The notes under the pieces were generated by a model, which saw only the letters and a list, made by a program, of their open reading frames with translations, searched no databases and was not told the origin of the DNA. A stretch of 64,000 bases of DNA from Anthopleura xanthogrammica (Eukaryota > Cnidaria > Anthozoa > Actiniaria > Actiniidae), in NCBI GenBank assembly GCA_964019055.1, contig OZ025209.1, forward strand, positions 862,697-926,696, in the 5' to 3' direction. The position numbers were made by a program, and so were the translations under genes. Shown one piece after another: positions 11,628 to 22,354 of this stretch (its first letter is position 1; each line of letters starts with the position of its first letter).

Positions 11628-12614
11628 AAGCAAAATAACTCCCAAACATTAACTTTACCATCAGAAAAGATCGAAGAACTATTTGTACATAAAATGAACA
11701 ACGATGAACACGATTCCTTGTAGTCGAAGGAATTTGGAAATAAAAAGAAAAAAATTCGCTAGAAAAAGGACATGGATGTTGCGATTTTCCTCCCGAAAAT
11801 AGAGAAAGTCTGTCGTTTTGGGTTCGAGATTAAAAGCCATGATGTCATTGATCTTAGTTGCGATTTTAGAGTTCTGACTCTCTTTCCAACGAGTGTCAGC
11901 CGTAATTTTAGGCTCCTGACGAGACGATCAAATCTCCAGCTAAGTGGTTACTAGGATACAGTCATGTGATTGTGATTGACACCTGTCAAGGGCGTGACTT
12001 CTCTCCCACCTGCAACAGGTTGATTATAATAAATGGAAGACACAGGAATCCCATGCATCAGTTACGATTTTGACAACTCTCTACCTAGAACCCTGGCATT
12101 CTTACTGCGCATGCCCGAAGAAATGTCATTTCGTCGAGTATACGCAGTAAGAATGACAGAACTGTGGGGTCGAGAGTGACGTAAAAACATATGAAGATCA
12201 ACCACAAGGTGTCCAATTTTGAAAATTTTAAAACTGGTACGATTTTGTGGTGTTTCAATTCTTTTACTTTTTCACATTTAACGGCGGGAACATCGAAATT
12301 AATGTGCGTTTTTTCAGAAAACAGTTAAGATTTCGAATTCTACAGATAAAAGAAAAATGAAATACACATTGTTCCGGATTTATATGCTTCTCAGTTTCTT
12401 TTATTTCGTATTTAAATCAAATAAAATATCAAACTACTTTCATACATATAATAAAACACATTAAATCAGTAAAAGACACTATATTCATTCAACTGTACAA
12501 AAATATTTTATTGTTAGACTAAGCAATTTAATAAAGCATTACAATATTTACAAAACTATTGTTGTCTTTCCTCGTGGTGTTTTATTGACAACATCATTAA
12601 CAATTAATATTTAT
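11628..12614. other. Region upstream of protease B and downstream of the homeobox gene
   Basis: No supported gene. Contains a possible inverted-repeat element near 12085-12175 with actgcgcatg and cgcagtaagaatgaca words that recur near 26290-26350, and the poly(A) signal of the homeobox gene at 12581-12586. Confidence 0.6.
12581..12586 (-). terminator. Poly(A) signal AATAAA of the homeobox gene
   Basis: Minus strand AATAAA 29 bases past the stop codon at 12615. Confidence 0.6.
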
Positions 12615-13318
12615 CTAATACTTTGGAAGATAAGGAAACCTTCTCGATACCAGTCTTTCGCTGTACTCAGGTGATCGATTCAGGCCTGGATACCCAGCTA
12701 ACGGGTAGCCATGGTAAACATGTGGAGCTTGGTAGTCATGGTGATGGTCAGGTGATGTACCGTTGATCAGGTCGTTCAGGTAGAGCATTTTGGCGTAGTG
12801 TTCATCTTCTTCGACCATCTTTTTCTTCAGTTTTGTCCTCTTGTTTTGGAACCAGGTCTTGACTTGTTCATCAGTCATGTTCAGTTCTTGCGCCAGCTGA
12901 CGTCGTTCTTGCTTATTCAGGTAGTTTCTTTGGACGAATATGCTCTTGAGTCGTGCTACTTTATGGGGTGCGAACGATGGCCGGGTCTTTCCGTTCTCTT
13001 TTGATGACTCTGGTTGGTCAGGACTGTCTGTCGTATCTGGAATAAGAAAAAAAGAAAACGAATATTAGCATATTAGAAAAGAATTGATCGATAGTAATCT
13101 GGTTATAAACACGGTTACAAACCTTTTTCGTCTGAAGAATTTTCATCACTAGCACTACTGCTGCCATAACTACTAACAGGAGGAAAGCAGTATCTCGGGA
13201 ACCCTGTGGTAACTACAGCTGGTGTATCAGCGGGCATCTTGTTAGTGTCATGCGTGTCTCGTAAAAGATCATCGATTAGAAAAGACGCCTTTGGTCGAAG
13301 AGCAGAAACTACAGACAT
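12615..13318 (-). CDS. Divergent NKL-type homeobox transcription factor
   Basis: Two exons, 13123-13318 and 13036-12615 (phase 1), 205 residues, start ATG at 13318. The homeodomain lies at about residues 80-139 and spans the second exon: RPSFAPHK in the N-terminal arm, then helix 3 with TDEQVKTWFQNKRTKLKKK. Trp48, Phe49, Asn51 and Arg53 are kept; position 52 is Lys instead of the common Arg. The MTDxQVKTWFQN signature is typical of NKL genes such as TLX and their relatives. Near the N-terminus SFLIDDLL resembles an eh1/Groucho-binding motif, so it may repress transcription. The C-terminal part is His/Tyr/Pro-rich. A TATA-like element lies upstream. I cannot assign an orthologue; the divergence suggests a lineage-specific NKL member. 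Confidence 0.9.
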
Positions 13319-13395
13319 GGTGTTGGTGAATGACTGGTTGATGTTGCTGCTTGTGATGTTCGAGTCTGAACTGATGAAGGTGGTGCTCCATCAGA

Positions 13396-13406
13396 CCGTA
13401 TTTATG
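13396..13406 (-). promoter_or_regulatory. TATA-like element of the homeobox gene
   Basis: The minus strand reads ccataaatacgg about 80 bases upstream of the ATG at 13318, a plausible core promoter position. Inferred from sequence alone. Confidence 0.4.
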
Positions 13407-13496
13407 GAGGATGATTAAAATATCAAAGACACGCCGCTCTTTGTGCGGTTGATACTAGTACCGCTGTAAGCTGCTACCTTTACTCATTGAAGTAAC

Positions 13497-14061
13497 CGCC
13501 AAACACGCCATGTTTTGGCGGGAAGTACAAATACGCCGAGTTTTTGGCGGGAAATAAACACAGCCTTTTTGGGCGGTAAATACAGACACGCCGTGCATGG
13601 TTTGGCGGGGAATACAGACACACCGTGCATGGTTTGGCGGGGAATACAGACACGCCGTGCATGGTTTGGCGGGGAATACAGACACGCCGTGCATGGTATG
13701 GCGGGGAATACGGACACACCGTGCATGGTATGGCGGGGAATACGGACACGCCGTGCATGGTTTGGCGGGGAATACAGACACACCGTGCATGGTATGGCGG
13801 GGAATACAGACACACCGTGCATGGTATGGCGGTAAATACAGACACACCGTGCATGGTATGGCGGGGAATACAGACACACCGTGCATGGTATGGCGGGGAA
13901 TACAGACACGCCGTGCATGGTATGGCGGGGAATACAGACACACCGTGCATGGTTTGGCGGGGAATACAGACACACCGTGCATGGTATGGCGGGGAATACA
14001 GACACACCGTGCATGGTATGGCGGGGAATACAGACACACCGTGCATGGTTTGGCGGGAATT
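13497..14061. repeat. 32-bp GC-rich minisatellite in the homeobox/SPO11 upstream region
   Basis: About 15 close copies of a 32-base unit (gtgcatggt[t/a]tggcgggg then aatacagacac[a/g]cc) plus about three degenerate copies on the left. Copies differ mostly at t/a and a/g positions. All six frames stay open for long stretches because of the repeat, which explains several spurious open frames. It fills most of the 810 bases between the two divergent start codons. Edge units contain tttggcgggaa, which resembles an E2F site. Confidence 0.95.
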
Positions 14062-14128
14062 CATAAACAACAAGCAAAAGTACTGGTTGGGATACCTTTA
14101 TCTTGTCCTGGCATGATGGGAAGCAAAC

Positions 14129-17100
14129 ATGGCGGCTGTCAGTGAGGGATTTTGGTTCAACATTAACCGGCTGAAAAACCAACTTTTAACTTCAAAAAGA
14201 ATAGAACAATTAAGTGAACTTTCTTCTGAAGATAAGAATCACAAAGTAGTCAAAGTTAAAGAATGTTCAAGGTACAAAAACAGGTGTTTTTGCTCTTAGA
14301 TTTAAAGACGGAAAAAAGTCAAAAACTAACTAACTTTGACTACAAGTTGTAGTTTGGTTTTGAGTTTTGAGTTAAAATACTTTATCATTTTTGTATAGAG
14401 AGGAAGTTATAAAAAAGCTAGAAGAACTAACAGAGAAGATAATATGCGATATTTCCCGAAACGAAGCACCGTGTTTTCAATCCAATAATAGAAGTAGCTG
14501 GAAAAATATCACGTAAGATATGACTAAAACTTGATAAACCCAACCAACTAACCTTAGATAATAAAAGAATATTATTAAAAATAAAACATAAACAAAATTT
14601 GAAGACTTTTAGCTTTGAAATAACAAATTAGCACAAGGACGTCTCTTTAACTACTGGAAGTATTAGTATTAAGAATTGCATTGATTCTCGATCTTCACTG
14701 AGTTTTGTTTTTTAGATTTAATGAATGTGTTGGCCTGCAAATGCTGGATGGTGTTAGTGTTTCTAGGGTGAAGTTTGATTCCGTCCCATCAATTGTGAAA
14801 TTTGGTAAGAGTTTTTCTTGTATGAGCGAGAATCATACTTTGCTAACTCCCATATCTGTACACTAGTTTCCCAACAACAGTGATGTATACAATAGACCAA
14901 TTAAGCTTGGGCATTTATAAATGGTTTCCCATTTCAGACCATGTGTCATTCTCTTGAGAATATTGTTATTGCTGTCCCATTTCCCACTCATATGAAAACT
15001 GTTCTTTTTATGTATAATTTTCTTTTAGAAAAATATTGTCTTTTAGATCTTAATTTTGAATTTTCTAAATTCACTCAGCTGCAACTCTCAAAGTGATGTC
15101 AATTTGCCACAATCTTCTACAAGAAAATAAGTTTGCGACCAAAAGGTTGGTGTACTGTTGCTAATGTTAAAGTTATCATCTACGAGAGAATAGTTCAATT
15201 TGCGAAGTTTATGGTAGTCTAAATTTTTTTTTATCAATTCAACATATTTCAGGGACATCTACTATTCAGATGTGATATTCTATGGAGCACAAAGTATAGT
15301 TGATGAGATTGTAGAAAATATATCTTGTATGTTGAAAGTTCCTCGGCATTGCTTACATGTGGTAAGTACAGAAACTGGAAATTCTACTTCTAACCACCAT
15401 TATTATATGTTTACTTAAAATATTTATTAATTTTTTTTCTATTTTTTTTAACATTTAGCTAGCAACTTCAAAAGGTAAGTTTCTGAATGGGGATCAGGGG
15501 GGGCTGATACTGTTACTTAAGAGGCAATGACTGCAGAGTGGAAGGGGAGGGTGGGCTATACTTCCCCTCCCTATCTTTTGCAAACATTACATTTTCAAGT
15601 CTTAGCATCACTTTTAGTCTTATACATCATACTAGTTCACTAAACTAAGCCCCCTCCCCCTCACCCTACCCCTTGAGAGTATACCTTTTTTCAATGTGTC
15701 CTTTTGTTGTGGCGACAGCTTTCGGCAGCAATTGTTGAGTGCATCTTGTGTATTTGTGAGTATTTCAGGATTGATTGCTGGTGATTTAAGATACAGAGAA
15801 TATGATGGCACTTATACTGACTGTAGGAATCAAAACTCTGTAAGTCATAAAAATGATTGAAAATTTCTATTTTCTAATCGACTCTTTTAGCTTGGGTGCA
15901 ATGCAAACTTTTTGATTGTTGTTTTTTAACAGGGTGTTGTCGTTTCTTCTCATGTCAGTGGAATAACTGGTATCCTTGGTAACAAAGAATGATACAAGGC
16001 CTAAACTTTCTGTTGATCTGTAACAATTTTCTAACTATGTTTCTAACAAGTAGAAATAGCATCGACTGGGAGAAGGAAGAAGTGATATGTTTTGTAAAGC
16101 TTGTTTTCTAGCTGTTTCTGTATCCTTGACTGTCAATGTTAGACATTTATTCTGATGCCAAAGTCATTCTTGTGGTTGAAAAGGAAGCTTCTTTTCAGAG
16201 GCTAATGAATGATGGCTTGCTGGAAAAGTTGAAACCCTGCATAGTGATCACGGTAATCTGCCTTCAATGTGATTGAAATTAAATAATGATCTGTCTACGA
16301 AAGTAACAATAGCTCGGCAGCTAGCAAATCAGTAGTCATGTTGCCTTGATTGAATTGGAATTTTGAAGTTTTGATCTAGCAGAGGGATGAAAACAAGAAA
16401 ACCTTGAAGAAAAAATCCCAAAGGATAGGAGAGAACTAACAGGAACCCCACTCACATATGACAACATGCCCAAAGATGCTACTGTGCACCCATGCTTCTA
16501 TAGACCTCTTTACCTTGGGGGTATTAATATTTTGCCCATTTCTGGCCACATATCATTCCCTTGAGTATCATTTCTTTGTTTGGATGCAAATGAAAGAATC
16601 CTATTCTTTAATAAATGACATGTGGTCTGAAATAGACGAAACATTATGCCCAAGCTAGAGAGGTCTATTCAAGTGCCAGAACTAGGTTTTATTTTAATTG
16701 TACCATACAGGGTAAAGGGTACCCAGATGTAAACACACGGCAGATGCTACACAAGTTATGGACCACACTTAGCATCCCTATACTGGGACTAGTTGATGCT
16801 GACCCACATGGTAGGTATTATATCAATCTTAAATTATTCTTAAATTATTCCGAAGTTTCTACAGTTAAAAAATACAGCTAAATACATAAATTACAAAAAT
16901 AATCCTTTCACTGTTCTTCACCAGGAATTGAAATCCTCTTTGTATATAAGTATGGCTCAAAGGTAGGTTATTAGTTTTATTAATGATTATTAATAATTAT
17001 TAGCATTATTATTTCATGACAAGACAAAAATTCCTTCTACTTCAGGCTTTGAGTTTTGATGCCTGCAACATCACTGTTCCAGTAATCCGATGGTTAGGGG

Positions 17101-18126
17101 TGTTACCTAGTGATATTGAAAGGTATGATTGACAGCTGTCATGTGTGACATCTTTTTGCTAGATAACTAGTGAGTGTAATGCAGAGAGCTTAGTCATCTG
17201 CGGGAACTCCTTCCCTGATACATATTTCAACATTGCAACAAGACATGTTTCAATAACACAGTAAGGTCACAACAAAAGCTCTGCTCTGCAATATCTGTCA
17301 TTTCCACTTTCCCATTCTCAGTTTGCCTTTGTTTCTAAGATTGTCTATTTCAGAACATGTACGAATTCCTCTAAGTTCTCGAGATCGCGAAAAATGCAAG
17401 TCACTGTTAGAGAGGCCCTTCATTGAGTCCCAGCCATCATGGAAACAAGAGGTAATTTGTCTACCAAAAAAACTGAGTGCAGTTACAGAAAATACCACCC
17501 ATACCTTTATGTTAGACCCTAAATCCTTTGCCTTACATATTAAGAAATTCCAAAAGAAAATTCTGAAATGATTCTGAAAAATTTTCCTTACCCCTTTCAC
17601 CAAGCATTCCCTTTGGGAAAGGGATGGATGTTTTCTGGAACTACACAATATACCCTTCTCAGACCAGAGAGATGAATTTTTTCTGATACTAGAAAATATA
17701 CCCTCCCCAACCTTTGGAAATTCTTGTTTTAATGGATTGGGTATGATATTAAACTATATAAATGATGAACAAACATTCCTAGGTGGAAATGAGGGGGATA
17801 TGTTTTGATACTGAATAACATTATATTACCCCCTTAAGAGGCAGGGATGACCCCTTTGAATGATAAATAAATGAGATGAAAATGATCTAATCCTTTCAGA
17901 AGTCAAATCTAATCAGATGAATGTTAATATTTAGTGATATAGCTCTTGTTTTAATGGAATGAGTATGTTATACTAAAACATATAAATGGTCGACATATAT
18001 TTCTAGGTGGAGATCATGATGACAAAAGGCTTTAAAGCAGAAATGCAGGCTCTCTCAACAATATCTACCAGTTTTCTAGCTGACACATACGTTACAGTTA
18101 AGATACGCAATGGACGATGGATATAA
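14129..18126 (+). CDS. SPO11: SPO11, meiotic DNA double-strand-break transesterase (Top6A family)
   Basis: Fourteen exons: 14129-14271, 14399-14512, 14716-14804, 15079-15145, 15253-15361, 15459-15474, 15769-15839, 15933-15969, 16143-16252, 16711-16810, 16925-16962, 17046-17122, 17340-17451, 18007-18126; 400 residues against 396 in human SPO11. The catalytic motif RDIYYSD supplies the attacking Tyr; GLIAGDLRY, the Toprim metal-binding VEKEASFQRL, TGKGYPDVNTR and LVDADPHGIEI follow in the right order, and the protein ends GRWI as in vertebrates. SPO11 cuts both strands to start meiotic recombination and works in the nucleus of germ cells with TOPOVIBL-type partners. One exon (15459-15474) has only 16 bases. 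No break or lost catalytic residue seen. The ATG at 14129 gives a normal length and follows the minisatellite by 67 bases. Confidence 0.96.
14894..14966. mobile_element. Half copy of the CCCATTTCAGAC-family element
   Basis: aatagaccaattaagcttgg, tttcccatttcagaccatg and cattctcttgagaata match the left arm of the family; the right arm is missing. In SPO11 intron 3. Confidence 0.55.
16498..16676. mobile_element. CCCATTTCAGAC-family inverted-repeat element with AGACCTCTTT ends
   Basis: tatagacctctttaccttgg on the left and gctagagaggtctatt on the right are inverted; inside lie tggccacatatcattccctt and aatgacatgtggtctgaaat. In SPO11 intron 9. The 32165-32340 copy shares these ends. Confidence 0.65.
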
Positions 18127-18986
18127 CTACCTGTCTGGTCTCTACTGATGTTGGAGGGTCTTCCAACAGACCATAAGGATGGTCGTGAAGGACACTATAT
18201 TTTACCTTGCTATTACCAAATGATTGTACACCTACAGTAATTCATTAAATACATGTATCACTCTCTTGAGTCTTATTACCTTGTTTAATGGTCATAATGC
18301 CTGTTGAGTGATGTGAATACATGGCAATGATTTGTTTGGATTGTATGATTTTTTAAAGACTGTCAACCAGAAATCTATAGAAAATCTGACAAAATCTTAG
18401 TGCAAATGTTTTTAACCACTCAACCCTTTTACGAGAATAAAATGCATGCAAAGAATTAAATAATCTTATAACAAAGTGGCCGACTTAAAATGTATGTAAG
18501 CATGTATAGTATACTAGATGAAAAATAATGATCATAGTCATAATACAGTAGTTCCCAAGTTACATTTTTAAGTTAATGAGTTTTTGTAAAATGTTCAAAT
18601 CATTTATTATTTAGTACTCAATGTACCTAAAATTAGTTTATTATTTATAAGTAATATTGATTGCTGCCAAGTAGTTCATTAAAAAGCTCTAATACTAGAA
18701 TATCTGTGAACAGTATAACAAATGATATTGTGTGTAGATTAATGGAATAGAATGTGATGATTCCGTGAAATAAATATACAATTTTTATCACAATGGACCC
18801 GTTTTACATGACATCAAAGCAGCTCAATTTGGAGGACAAAACAAAAGAATTTCATGAAAACCTTAGTATTGTTTTGTTCTCTAAATTGATCTGCATTCTG
18901 ATGTGCTGCAAGAGGTCTATAACTCTTACTGAGTAAAATGAAATTACATTTCTACCTCAGACTTGTTGATGGTGTGTTAAAGTGGT
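18127..18986. other. Convergent 3' flanks of SPO11 and VPS28
   Basis: A+T-rich, no supported gene. An AATAAA at 18769-18774 (plus) could end SPO11 transcripts; TTTATT words near 18602 and 18637 could serve VPS28. Otherwise nothing seen. Confidence 0.5.
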
Positions 18987-21322
18987 TCATGAATGCTGTA
19001 GTGACCTATTAAATGAGTTATATGCTTGCTCAAGGTCGTATAACATCTGCCGCACTTGCTCATCTGTCAGTTCATCACTTGCTTTCATTCCATTGAGAGT
19101 TTGATACCTTAAAAATGAATAAATTTACAAGCCATTAATGATATTCATCCTAACTTTATTTTGATCTGAAAATAACTTTGATGTGGAATTCAAAATGGTG
19201 ATGGTATGATCATGTGATGGTGTTTAAATTTATTGCTCTTGTTGGCCAAGAACATTAATTGTTATTAAACAACATGACTGTAAAAATAATTTTCCAACTA
19301 ACCAGGTGTTAACTTTATCTTTTCCGTCAAAGTCATCTTGCAAACTTGACATACTATTCATTGTATCCATCAGATCTCTCAGATCTGGTTGTACCTTTAA
19401 CACAAATCATGTGAGAAATCATTAATTTTAATTTTAAATACTCTAAATTTATGTACACTGTGGGTAATCTATACCATGCAAGGTTATGGGGGGAGGTTAA
19501 AATCCCTTGTCTATGCCCCCTCCCTCCATCCTGTACCCTGTGGTGCACAGAATAAAAGCAAACTTAGATTGAGTTAGAATTTACAACTTTGGCAATATTT
19601 TTTGAAGAAACACAAATCTATTTTTGGACCTCACAAACTTACCTCGTCAACAGCTCTTATTTGAAGCCTAAGTTTGTCCATTATGGTAATAAAAAGCTGA
19701 AGAAGAGGATAAAATTTAATTTTAAACTAGTTCAAATGTAGAGTAATTCAGAAACAATATAATAATGAAATTATAAAAAAAGATATAGATACATACAGAT
19801 ACTGTGTCAGCAATAGCCCTGCTAGTACTGCCTTTGTCGTCTTTAATGGTGATGGGACGACCATCGTTTATCCTCTCTAATGCCGCAGGACAATCAAGCT
19901 GGAAAAAAAATAGATTTGATTTGGATCAATTGTAGATCAGTCTACTAGAACTTACGACAAGACTATGTATCAAGTTACTCACTCTAAATTTTTTCATGAA
20001 TGATTCCACTGTGGGAAAATCAGCGGACTGAACAAGTTTGAAAGCTGCCTGAAACATCAATTGATGAAGATTAGTATAGATTAATTGAGAAAAGTCCTGG
20101 AAAAAGGAGTACAATTGGAGAGAGAGGGTAAAGAGTGCCCGGCTGCTGTCAGCTACCTTTAATCCAGCTTTGCTGAATGGAACTATAAATGAGGTATTGT
20201 ATAATAACTTTAATCTATAAACTTACTTTATATTGAACCAGAAGTTTAGAGCATGCAGCAGTATACCTGGTGATAGAATATGACATGGCAATGTTCAGGC
20301 ATGGATTGGATATCCATCTACTTCAAAAAACTAGCGTTTCTAGGTCAAAAATAATCTGTCCTATAAAAATTTGGATTATAAAAAATAGCTGGTCCCCATA
20401 TATAACACCTGAGTTTGTAACAGGATTGGGTTGTCCTAACTCTCTGAAAAACATATGCACACTGTTTGGATGACTAAAAGTACTACATTTTCAGGGGGGC
20501 TACAATCATTCTCTGAAAAAGTGTGAGTAAGGGCTAGAATTTCTTTTTTATATGGAACTAAAACTAACACAGCTGTCCCCCCCAGCTCTGCCGTCCCTGA
20601 AGGTTTGTCATTAGAGAGGTTAACTTACTCTTTAGGTGTGACTGCATCACGTATGTATGCCTTTTCCAAACACTGAAGAGTGTTGATGATCGAAAACAAG
20701 TCTGCCATGTTGTCATACCTGATATGTGGATAAAAAAAATGTTATTCTAATACTTCCAAAATGAAACTTTCTTGGAGAGGGGGGGGGGGGGGGGGTCAAA
20801 CAACATTGTCCCCTCTCCCCCTCCATGGGGAGAGGTATGGACGCCAGTGTACATAATTTCCTGTTCAGCACATTAACTAAACATATATGTTACAATTACT
20901 TACGTTTCTCTTTCTCGAGCATTTTTATATAGCTTCACCTCCTGCCATTGAAATAATAAAGTATTATAATAAGCTTTCAAGAAAAAATGGCTTCTAAACG
21001 TAATCAAAACTACGCTAGATAAATAACAGTCATTCTGCAGAGCATTCTAAGCAAGACTCTGAGAATCAAGTTGACTGAGTTATAACTTACCTCGAAAAGT
21101 TCTGGCCTCATTGCTTAAAGAATGAAAAAAACAAAGAATTAACAGGTGAGAATATAACAGACAAGCAAAGGGAAAGAGTCTTGCACTTGACAAGTACTAA
21201 CAAATTCACCAAGGAAATACGTATTTTCAAGCCTTTTTAACATCAAAATCGGCCTCTAATTTTAAAACAAGGTATGTTTTACCTTGCTGCGACGTCTGGC
21301 CGCTTGGAATACCCGAAAACAT
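18987..21322 (-). CDS. VPS28: VPS28, ESCRT-I subunit
   Basis: Ten exons: 21283-21322, 21091-21113, 20904-20941, 20629-20718, 20227-20266, 19983-20048, 19797-19898, 19643-19696, 19303-19394, 18987-19107; 221 residues, the same length as human VPS28. Landmarks: start [82 protein letters not shown], and the C-terminal [18 protein letters not shown] segment. It is a core subunit of ESCRT-I on endosomes, linking TSG101/VPS37 to later ESCRT parts for sorting of ubiquitinated cargo and membrane scission. The C-terminal four-helix domain is complete. One exon is only 23 bases. Convergent with SPO11. Confidence 0.96.
20773..20797. repeat. Poly(G) tract
   Basis: A run of about 18 G, after gagagg, in VPS28 intron 3. 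Other G/C runs lie at 32098-32115, 38622-38637, 39241-39258 and 53518-53537; such runs are frequent in this window. Confidence 0.9.
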
Positions 21323-22036
21323 TGTAAAATATTGCTCTAAATTGAAGAATAAATGTGATTCGATATTCTATATATTTTCTATTGCATGTTTTGGCTACTA
21401 AGTGTTCATGGGTAATTTCGAAAATTACGTCATGGAGGTTATTTTTAGCAACTTAGTTTGTCACGATAAGATTGCGTGACACAACAAAATGACTTCCGGT
21501 AAAAAGCATTGGTCTCATATTTATGATCTATTTAGGGGGAGAAAGGTCTTCAAAGAAAAATCTTTTTAAAAAGAAAAAGAATATAATTTAATTCGAAGCG
21601 CAAGAACCTCCACTTGGGCTTCCTGTGTCTTTCCAAGTCAAGTAAGTCAAGGCATAACCATTTGCATCGTTTACTTTTATTTGAACAACACTCTTATTAT
21701 TTCACACCATATTTTTCATTCTTAACGAATAAATAAAGCCTTCGTTGAGATTTTCTTTTCATTTTCTTTTCAGTTTTACACATTAAAATTGAAATAAAAA
21801 ATTTAAATGCTGCAGGTAAATTGGGCACTTTTCGTTTATCAGGTCAGAAAACTGCCAGTGCTGCCATACTTATTTATCAAATTATTCTTGTTATTTAGAG
21901 GATTCAGAATGGCTACAAACGTCAGGGTTACAGGGTAGTCAAATTCTTGGATTGCATTATTATTATTAGTATTCATATCAAATTCCGTCACACCATATAT
22001 GGTCAAACGAAAAATATACCAATGACAACGCAGAGA

Positions 22037-22168
22037 CTTTTTTTGAGATAGATAACAAGGTGCATTGTGGTCTAGCTTGGGTACAAACATCGTTTGTTCA
22101 CCATGCCTTATATAGTGTTGTTTGTACCCAAGCTAGACCACAATGCATCCTGTTTATCGAACTCAGAA
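22037..22168. repeat. Inverted repeat, 50-base arms
   Basis: gcattgtggtctagcttggg at about 22060 is mirrored by its exact complement at about 22125-22145, with about 33 bases between arms; the outer parts of the arms match less well. Lies just past the stop of CIMIP2C on the 3' side. Either a small foldback element or a hairpin relic. Confidence 0.8.
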
Positions 22169-22354
22169 AAGGCCAAGGTTGAAAAAGAACGAAAAAAGTT
22201 GCTGGACTTTCGGACAAGCTGCATGATCTTCTTGACATTTTGATATTCCATTTTAGGTTTAGTTGTAGCCGTTATTCGGTTATTTTCCATTTCGTGCCAA
22301 CAGTCATTCTCTTTAGTATTATTTCTTATATACCACGCAAGTTTTCTAGGTCAG

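Noticed and set aside
13497..14061. CRISPR-like array
   Set aside because: Units are contiguous with no unique spacers, and the DNA is eukaryotic.
13455..14182. Several overlapping open frames of 160-230 residues on both strands
   Set aside because: All are translations of the 32-bp minisatellite; no splice context, and both neighbouring genes start outside it.
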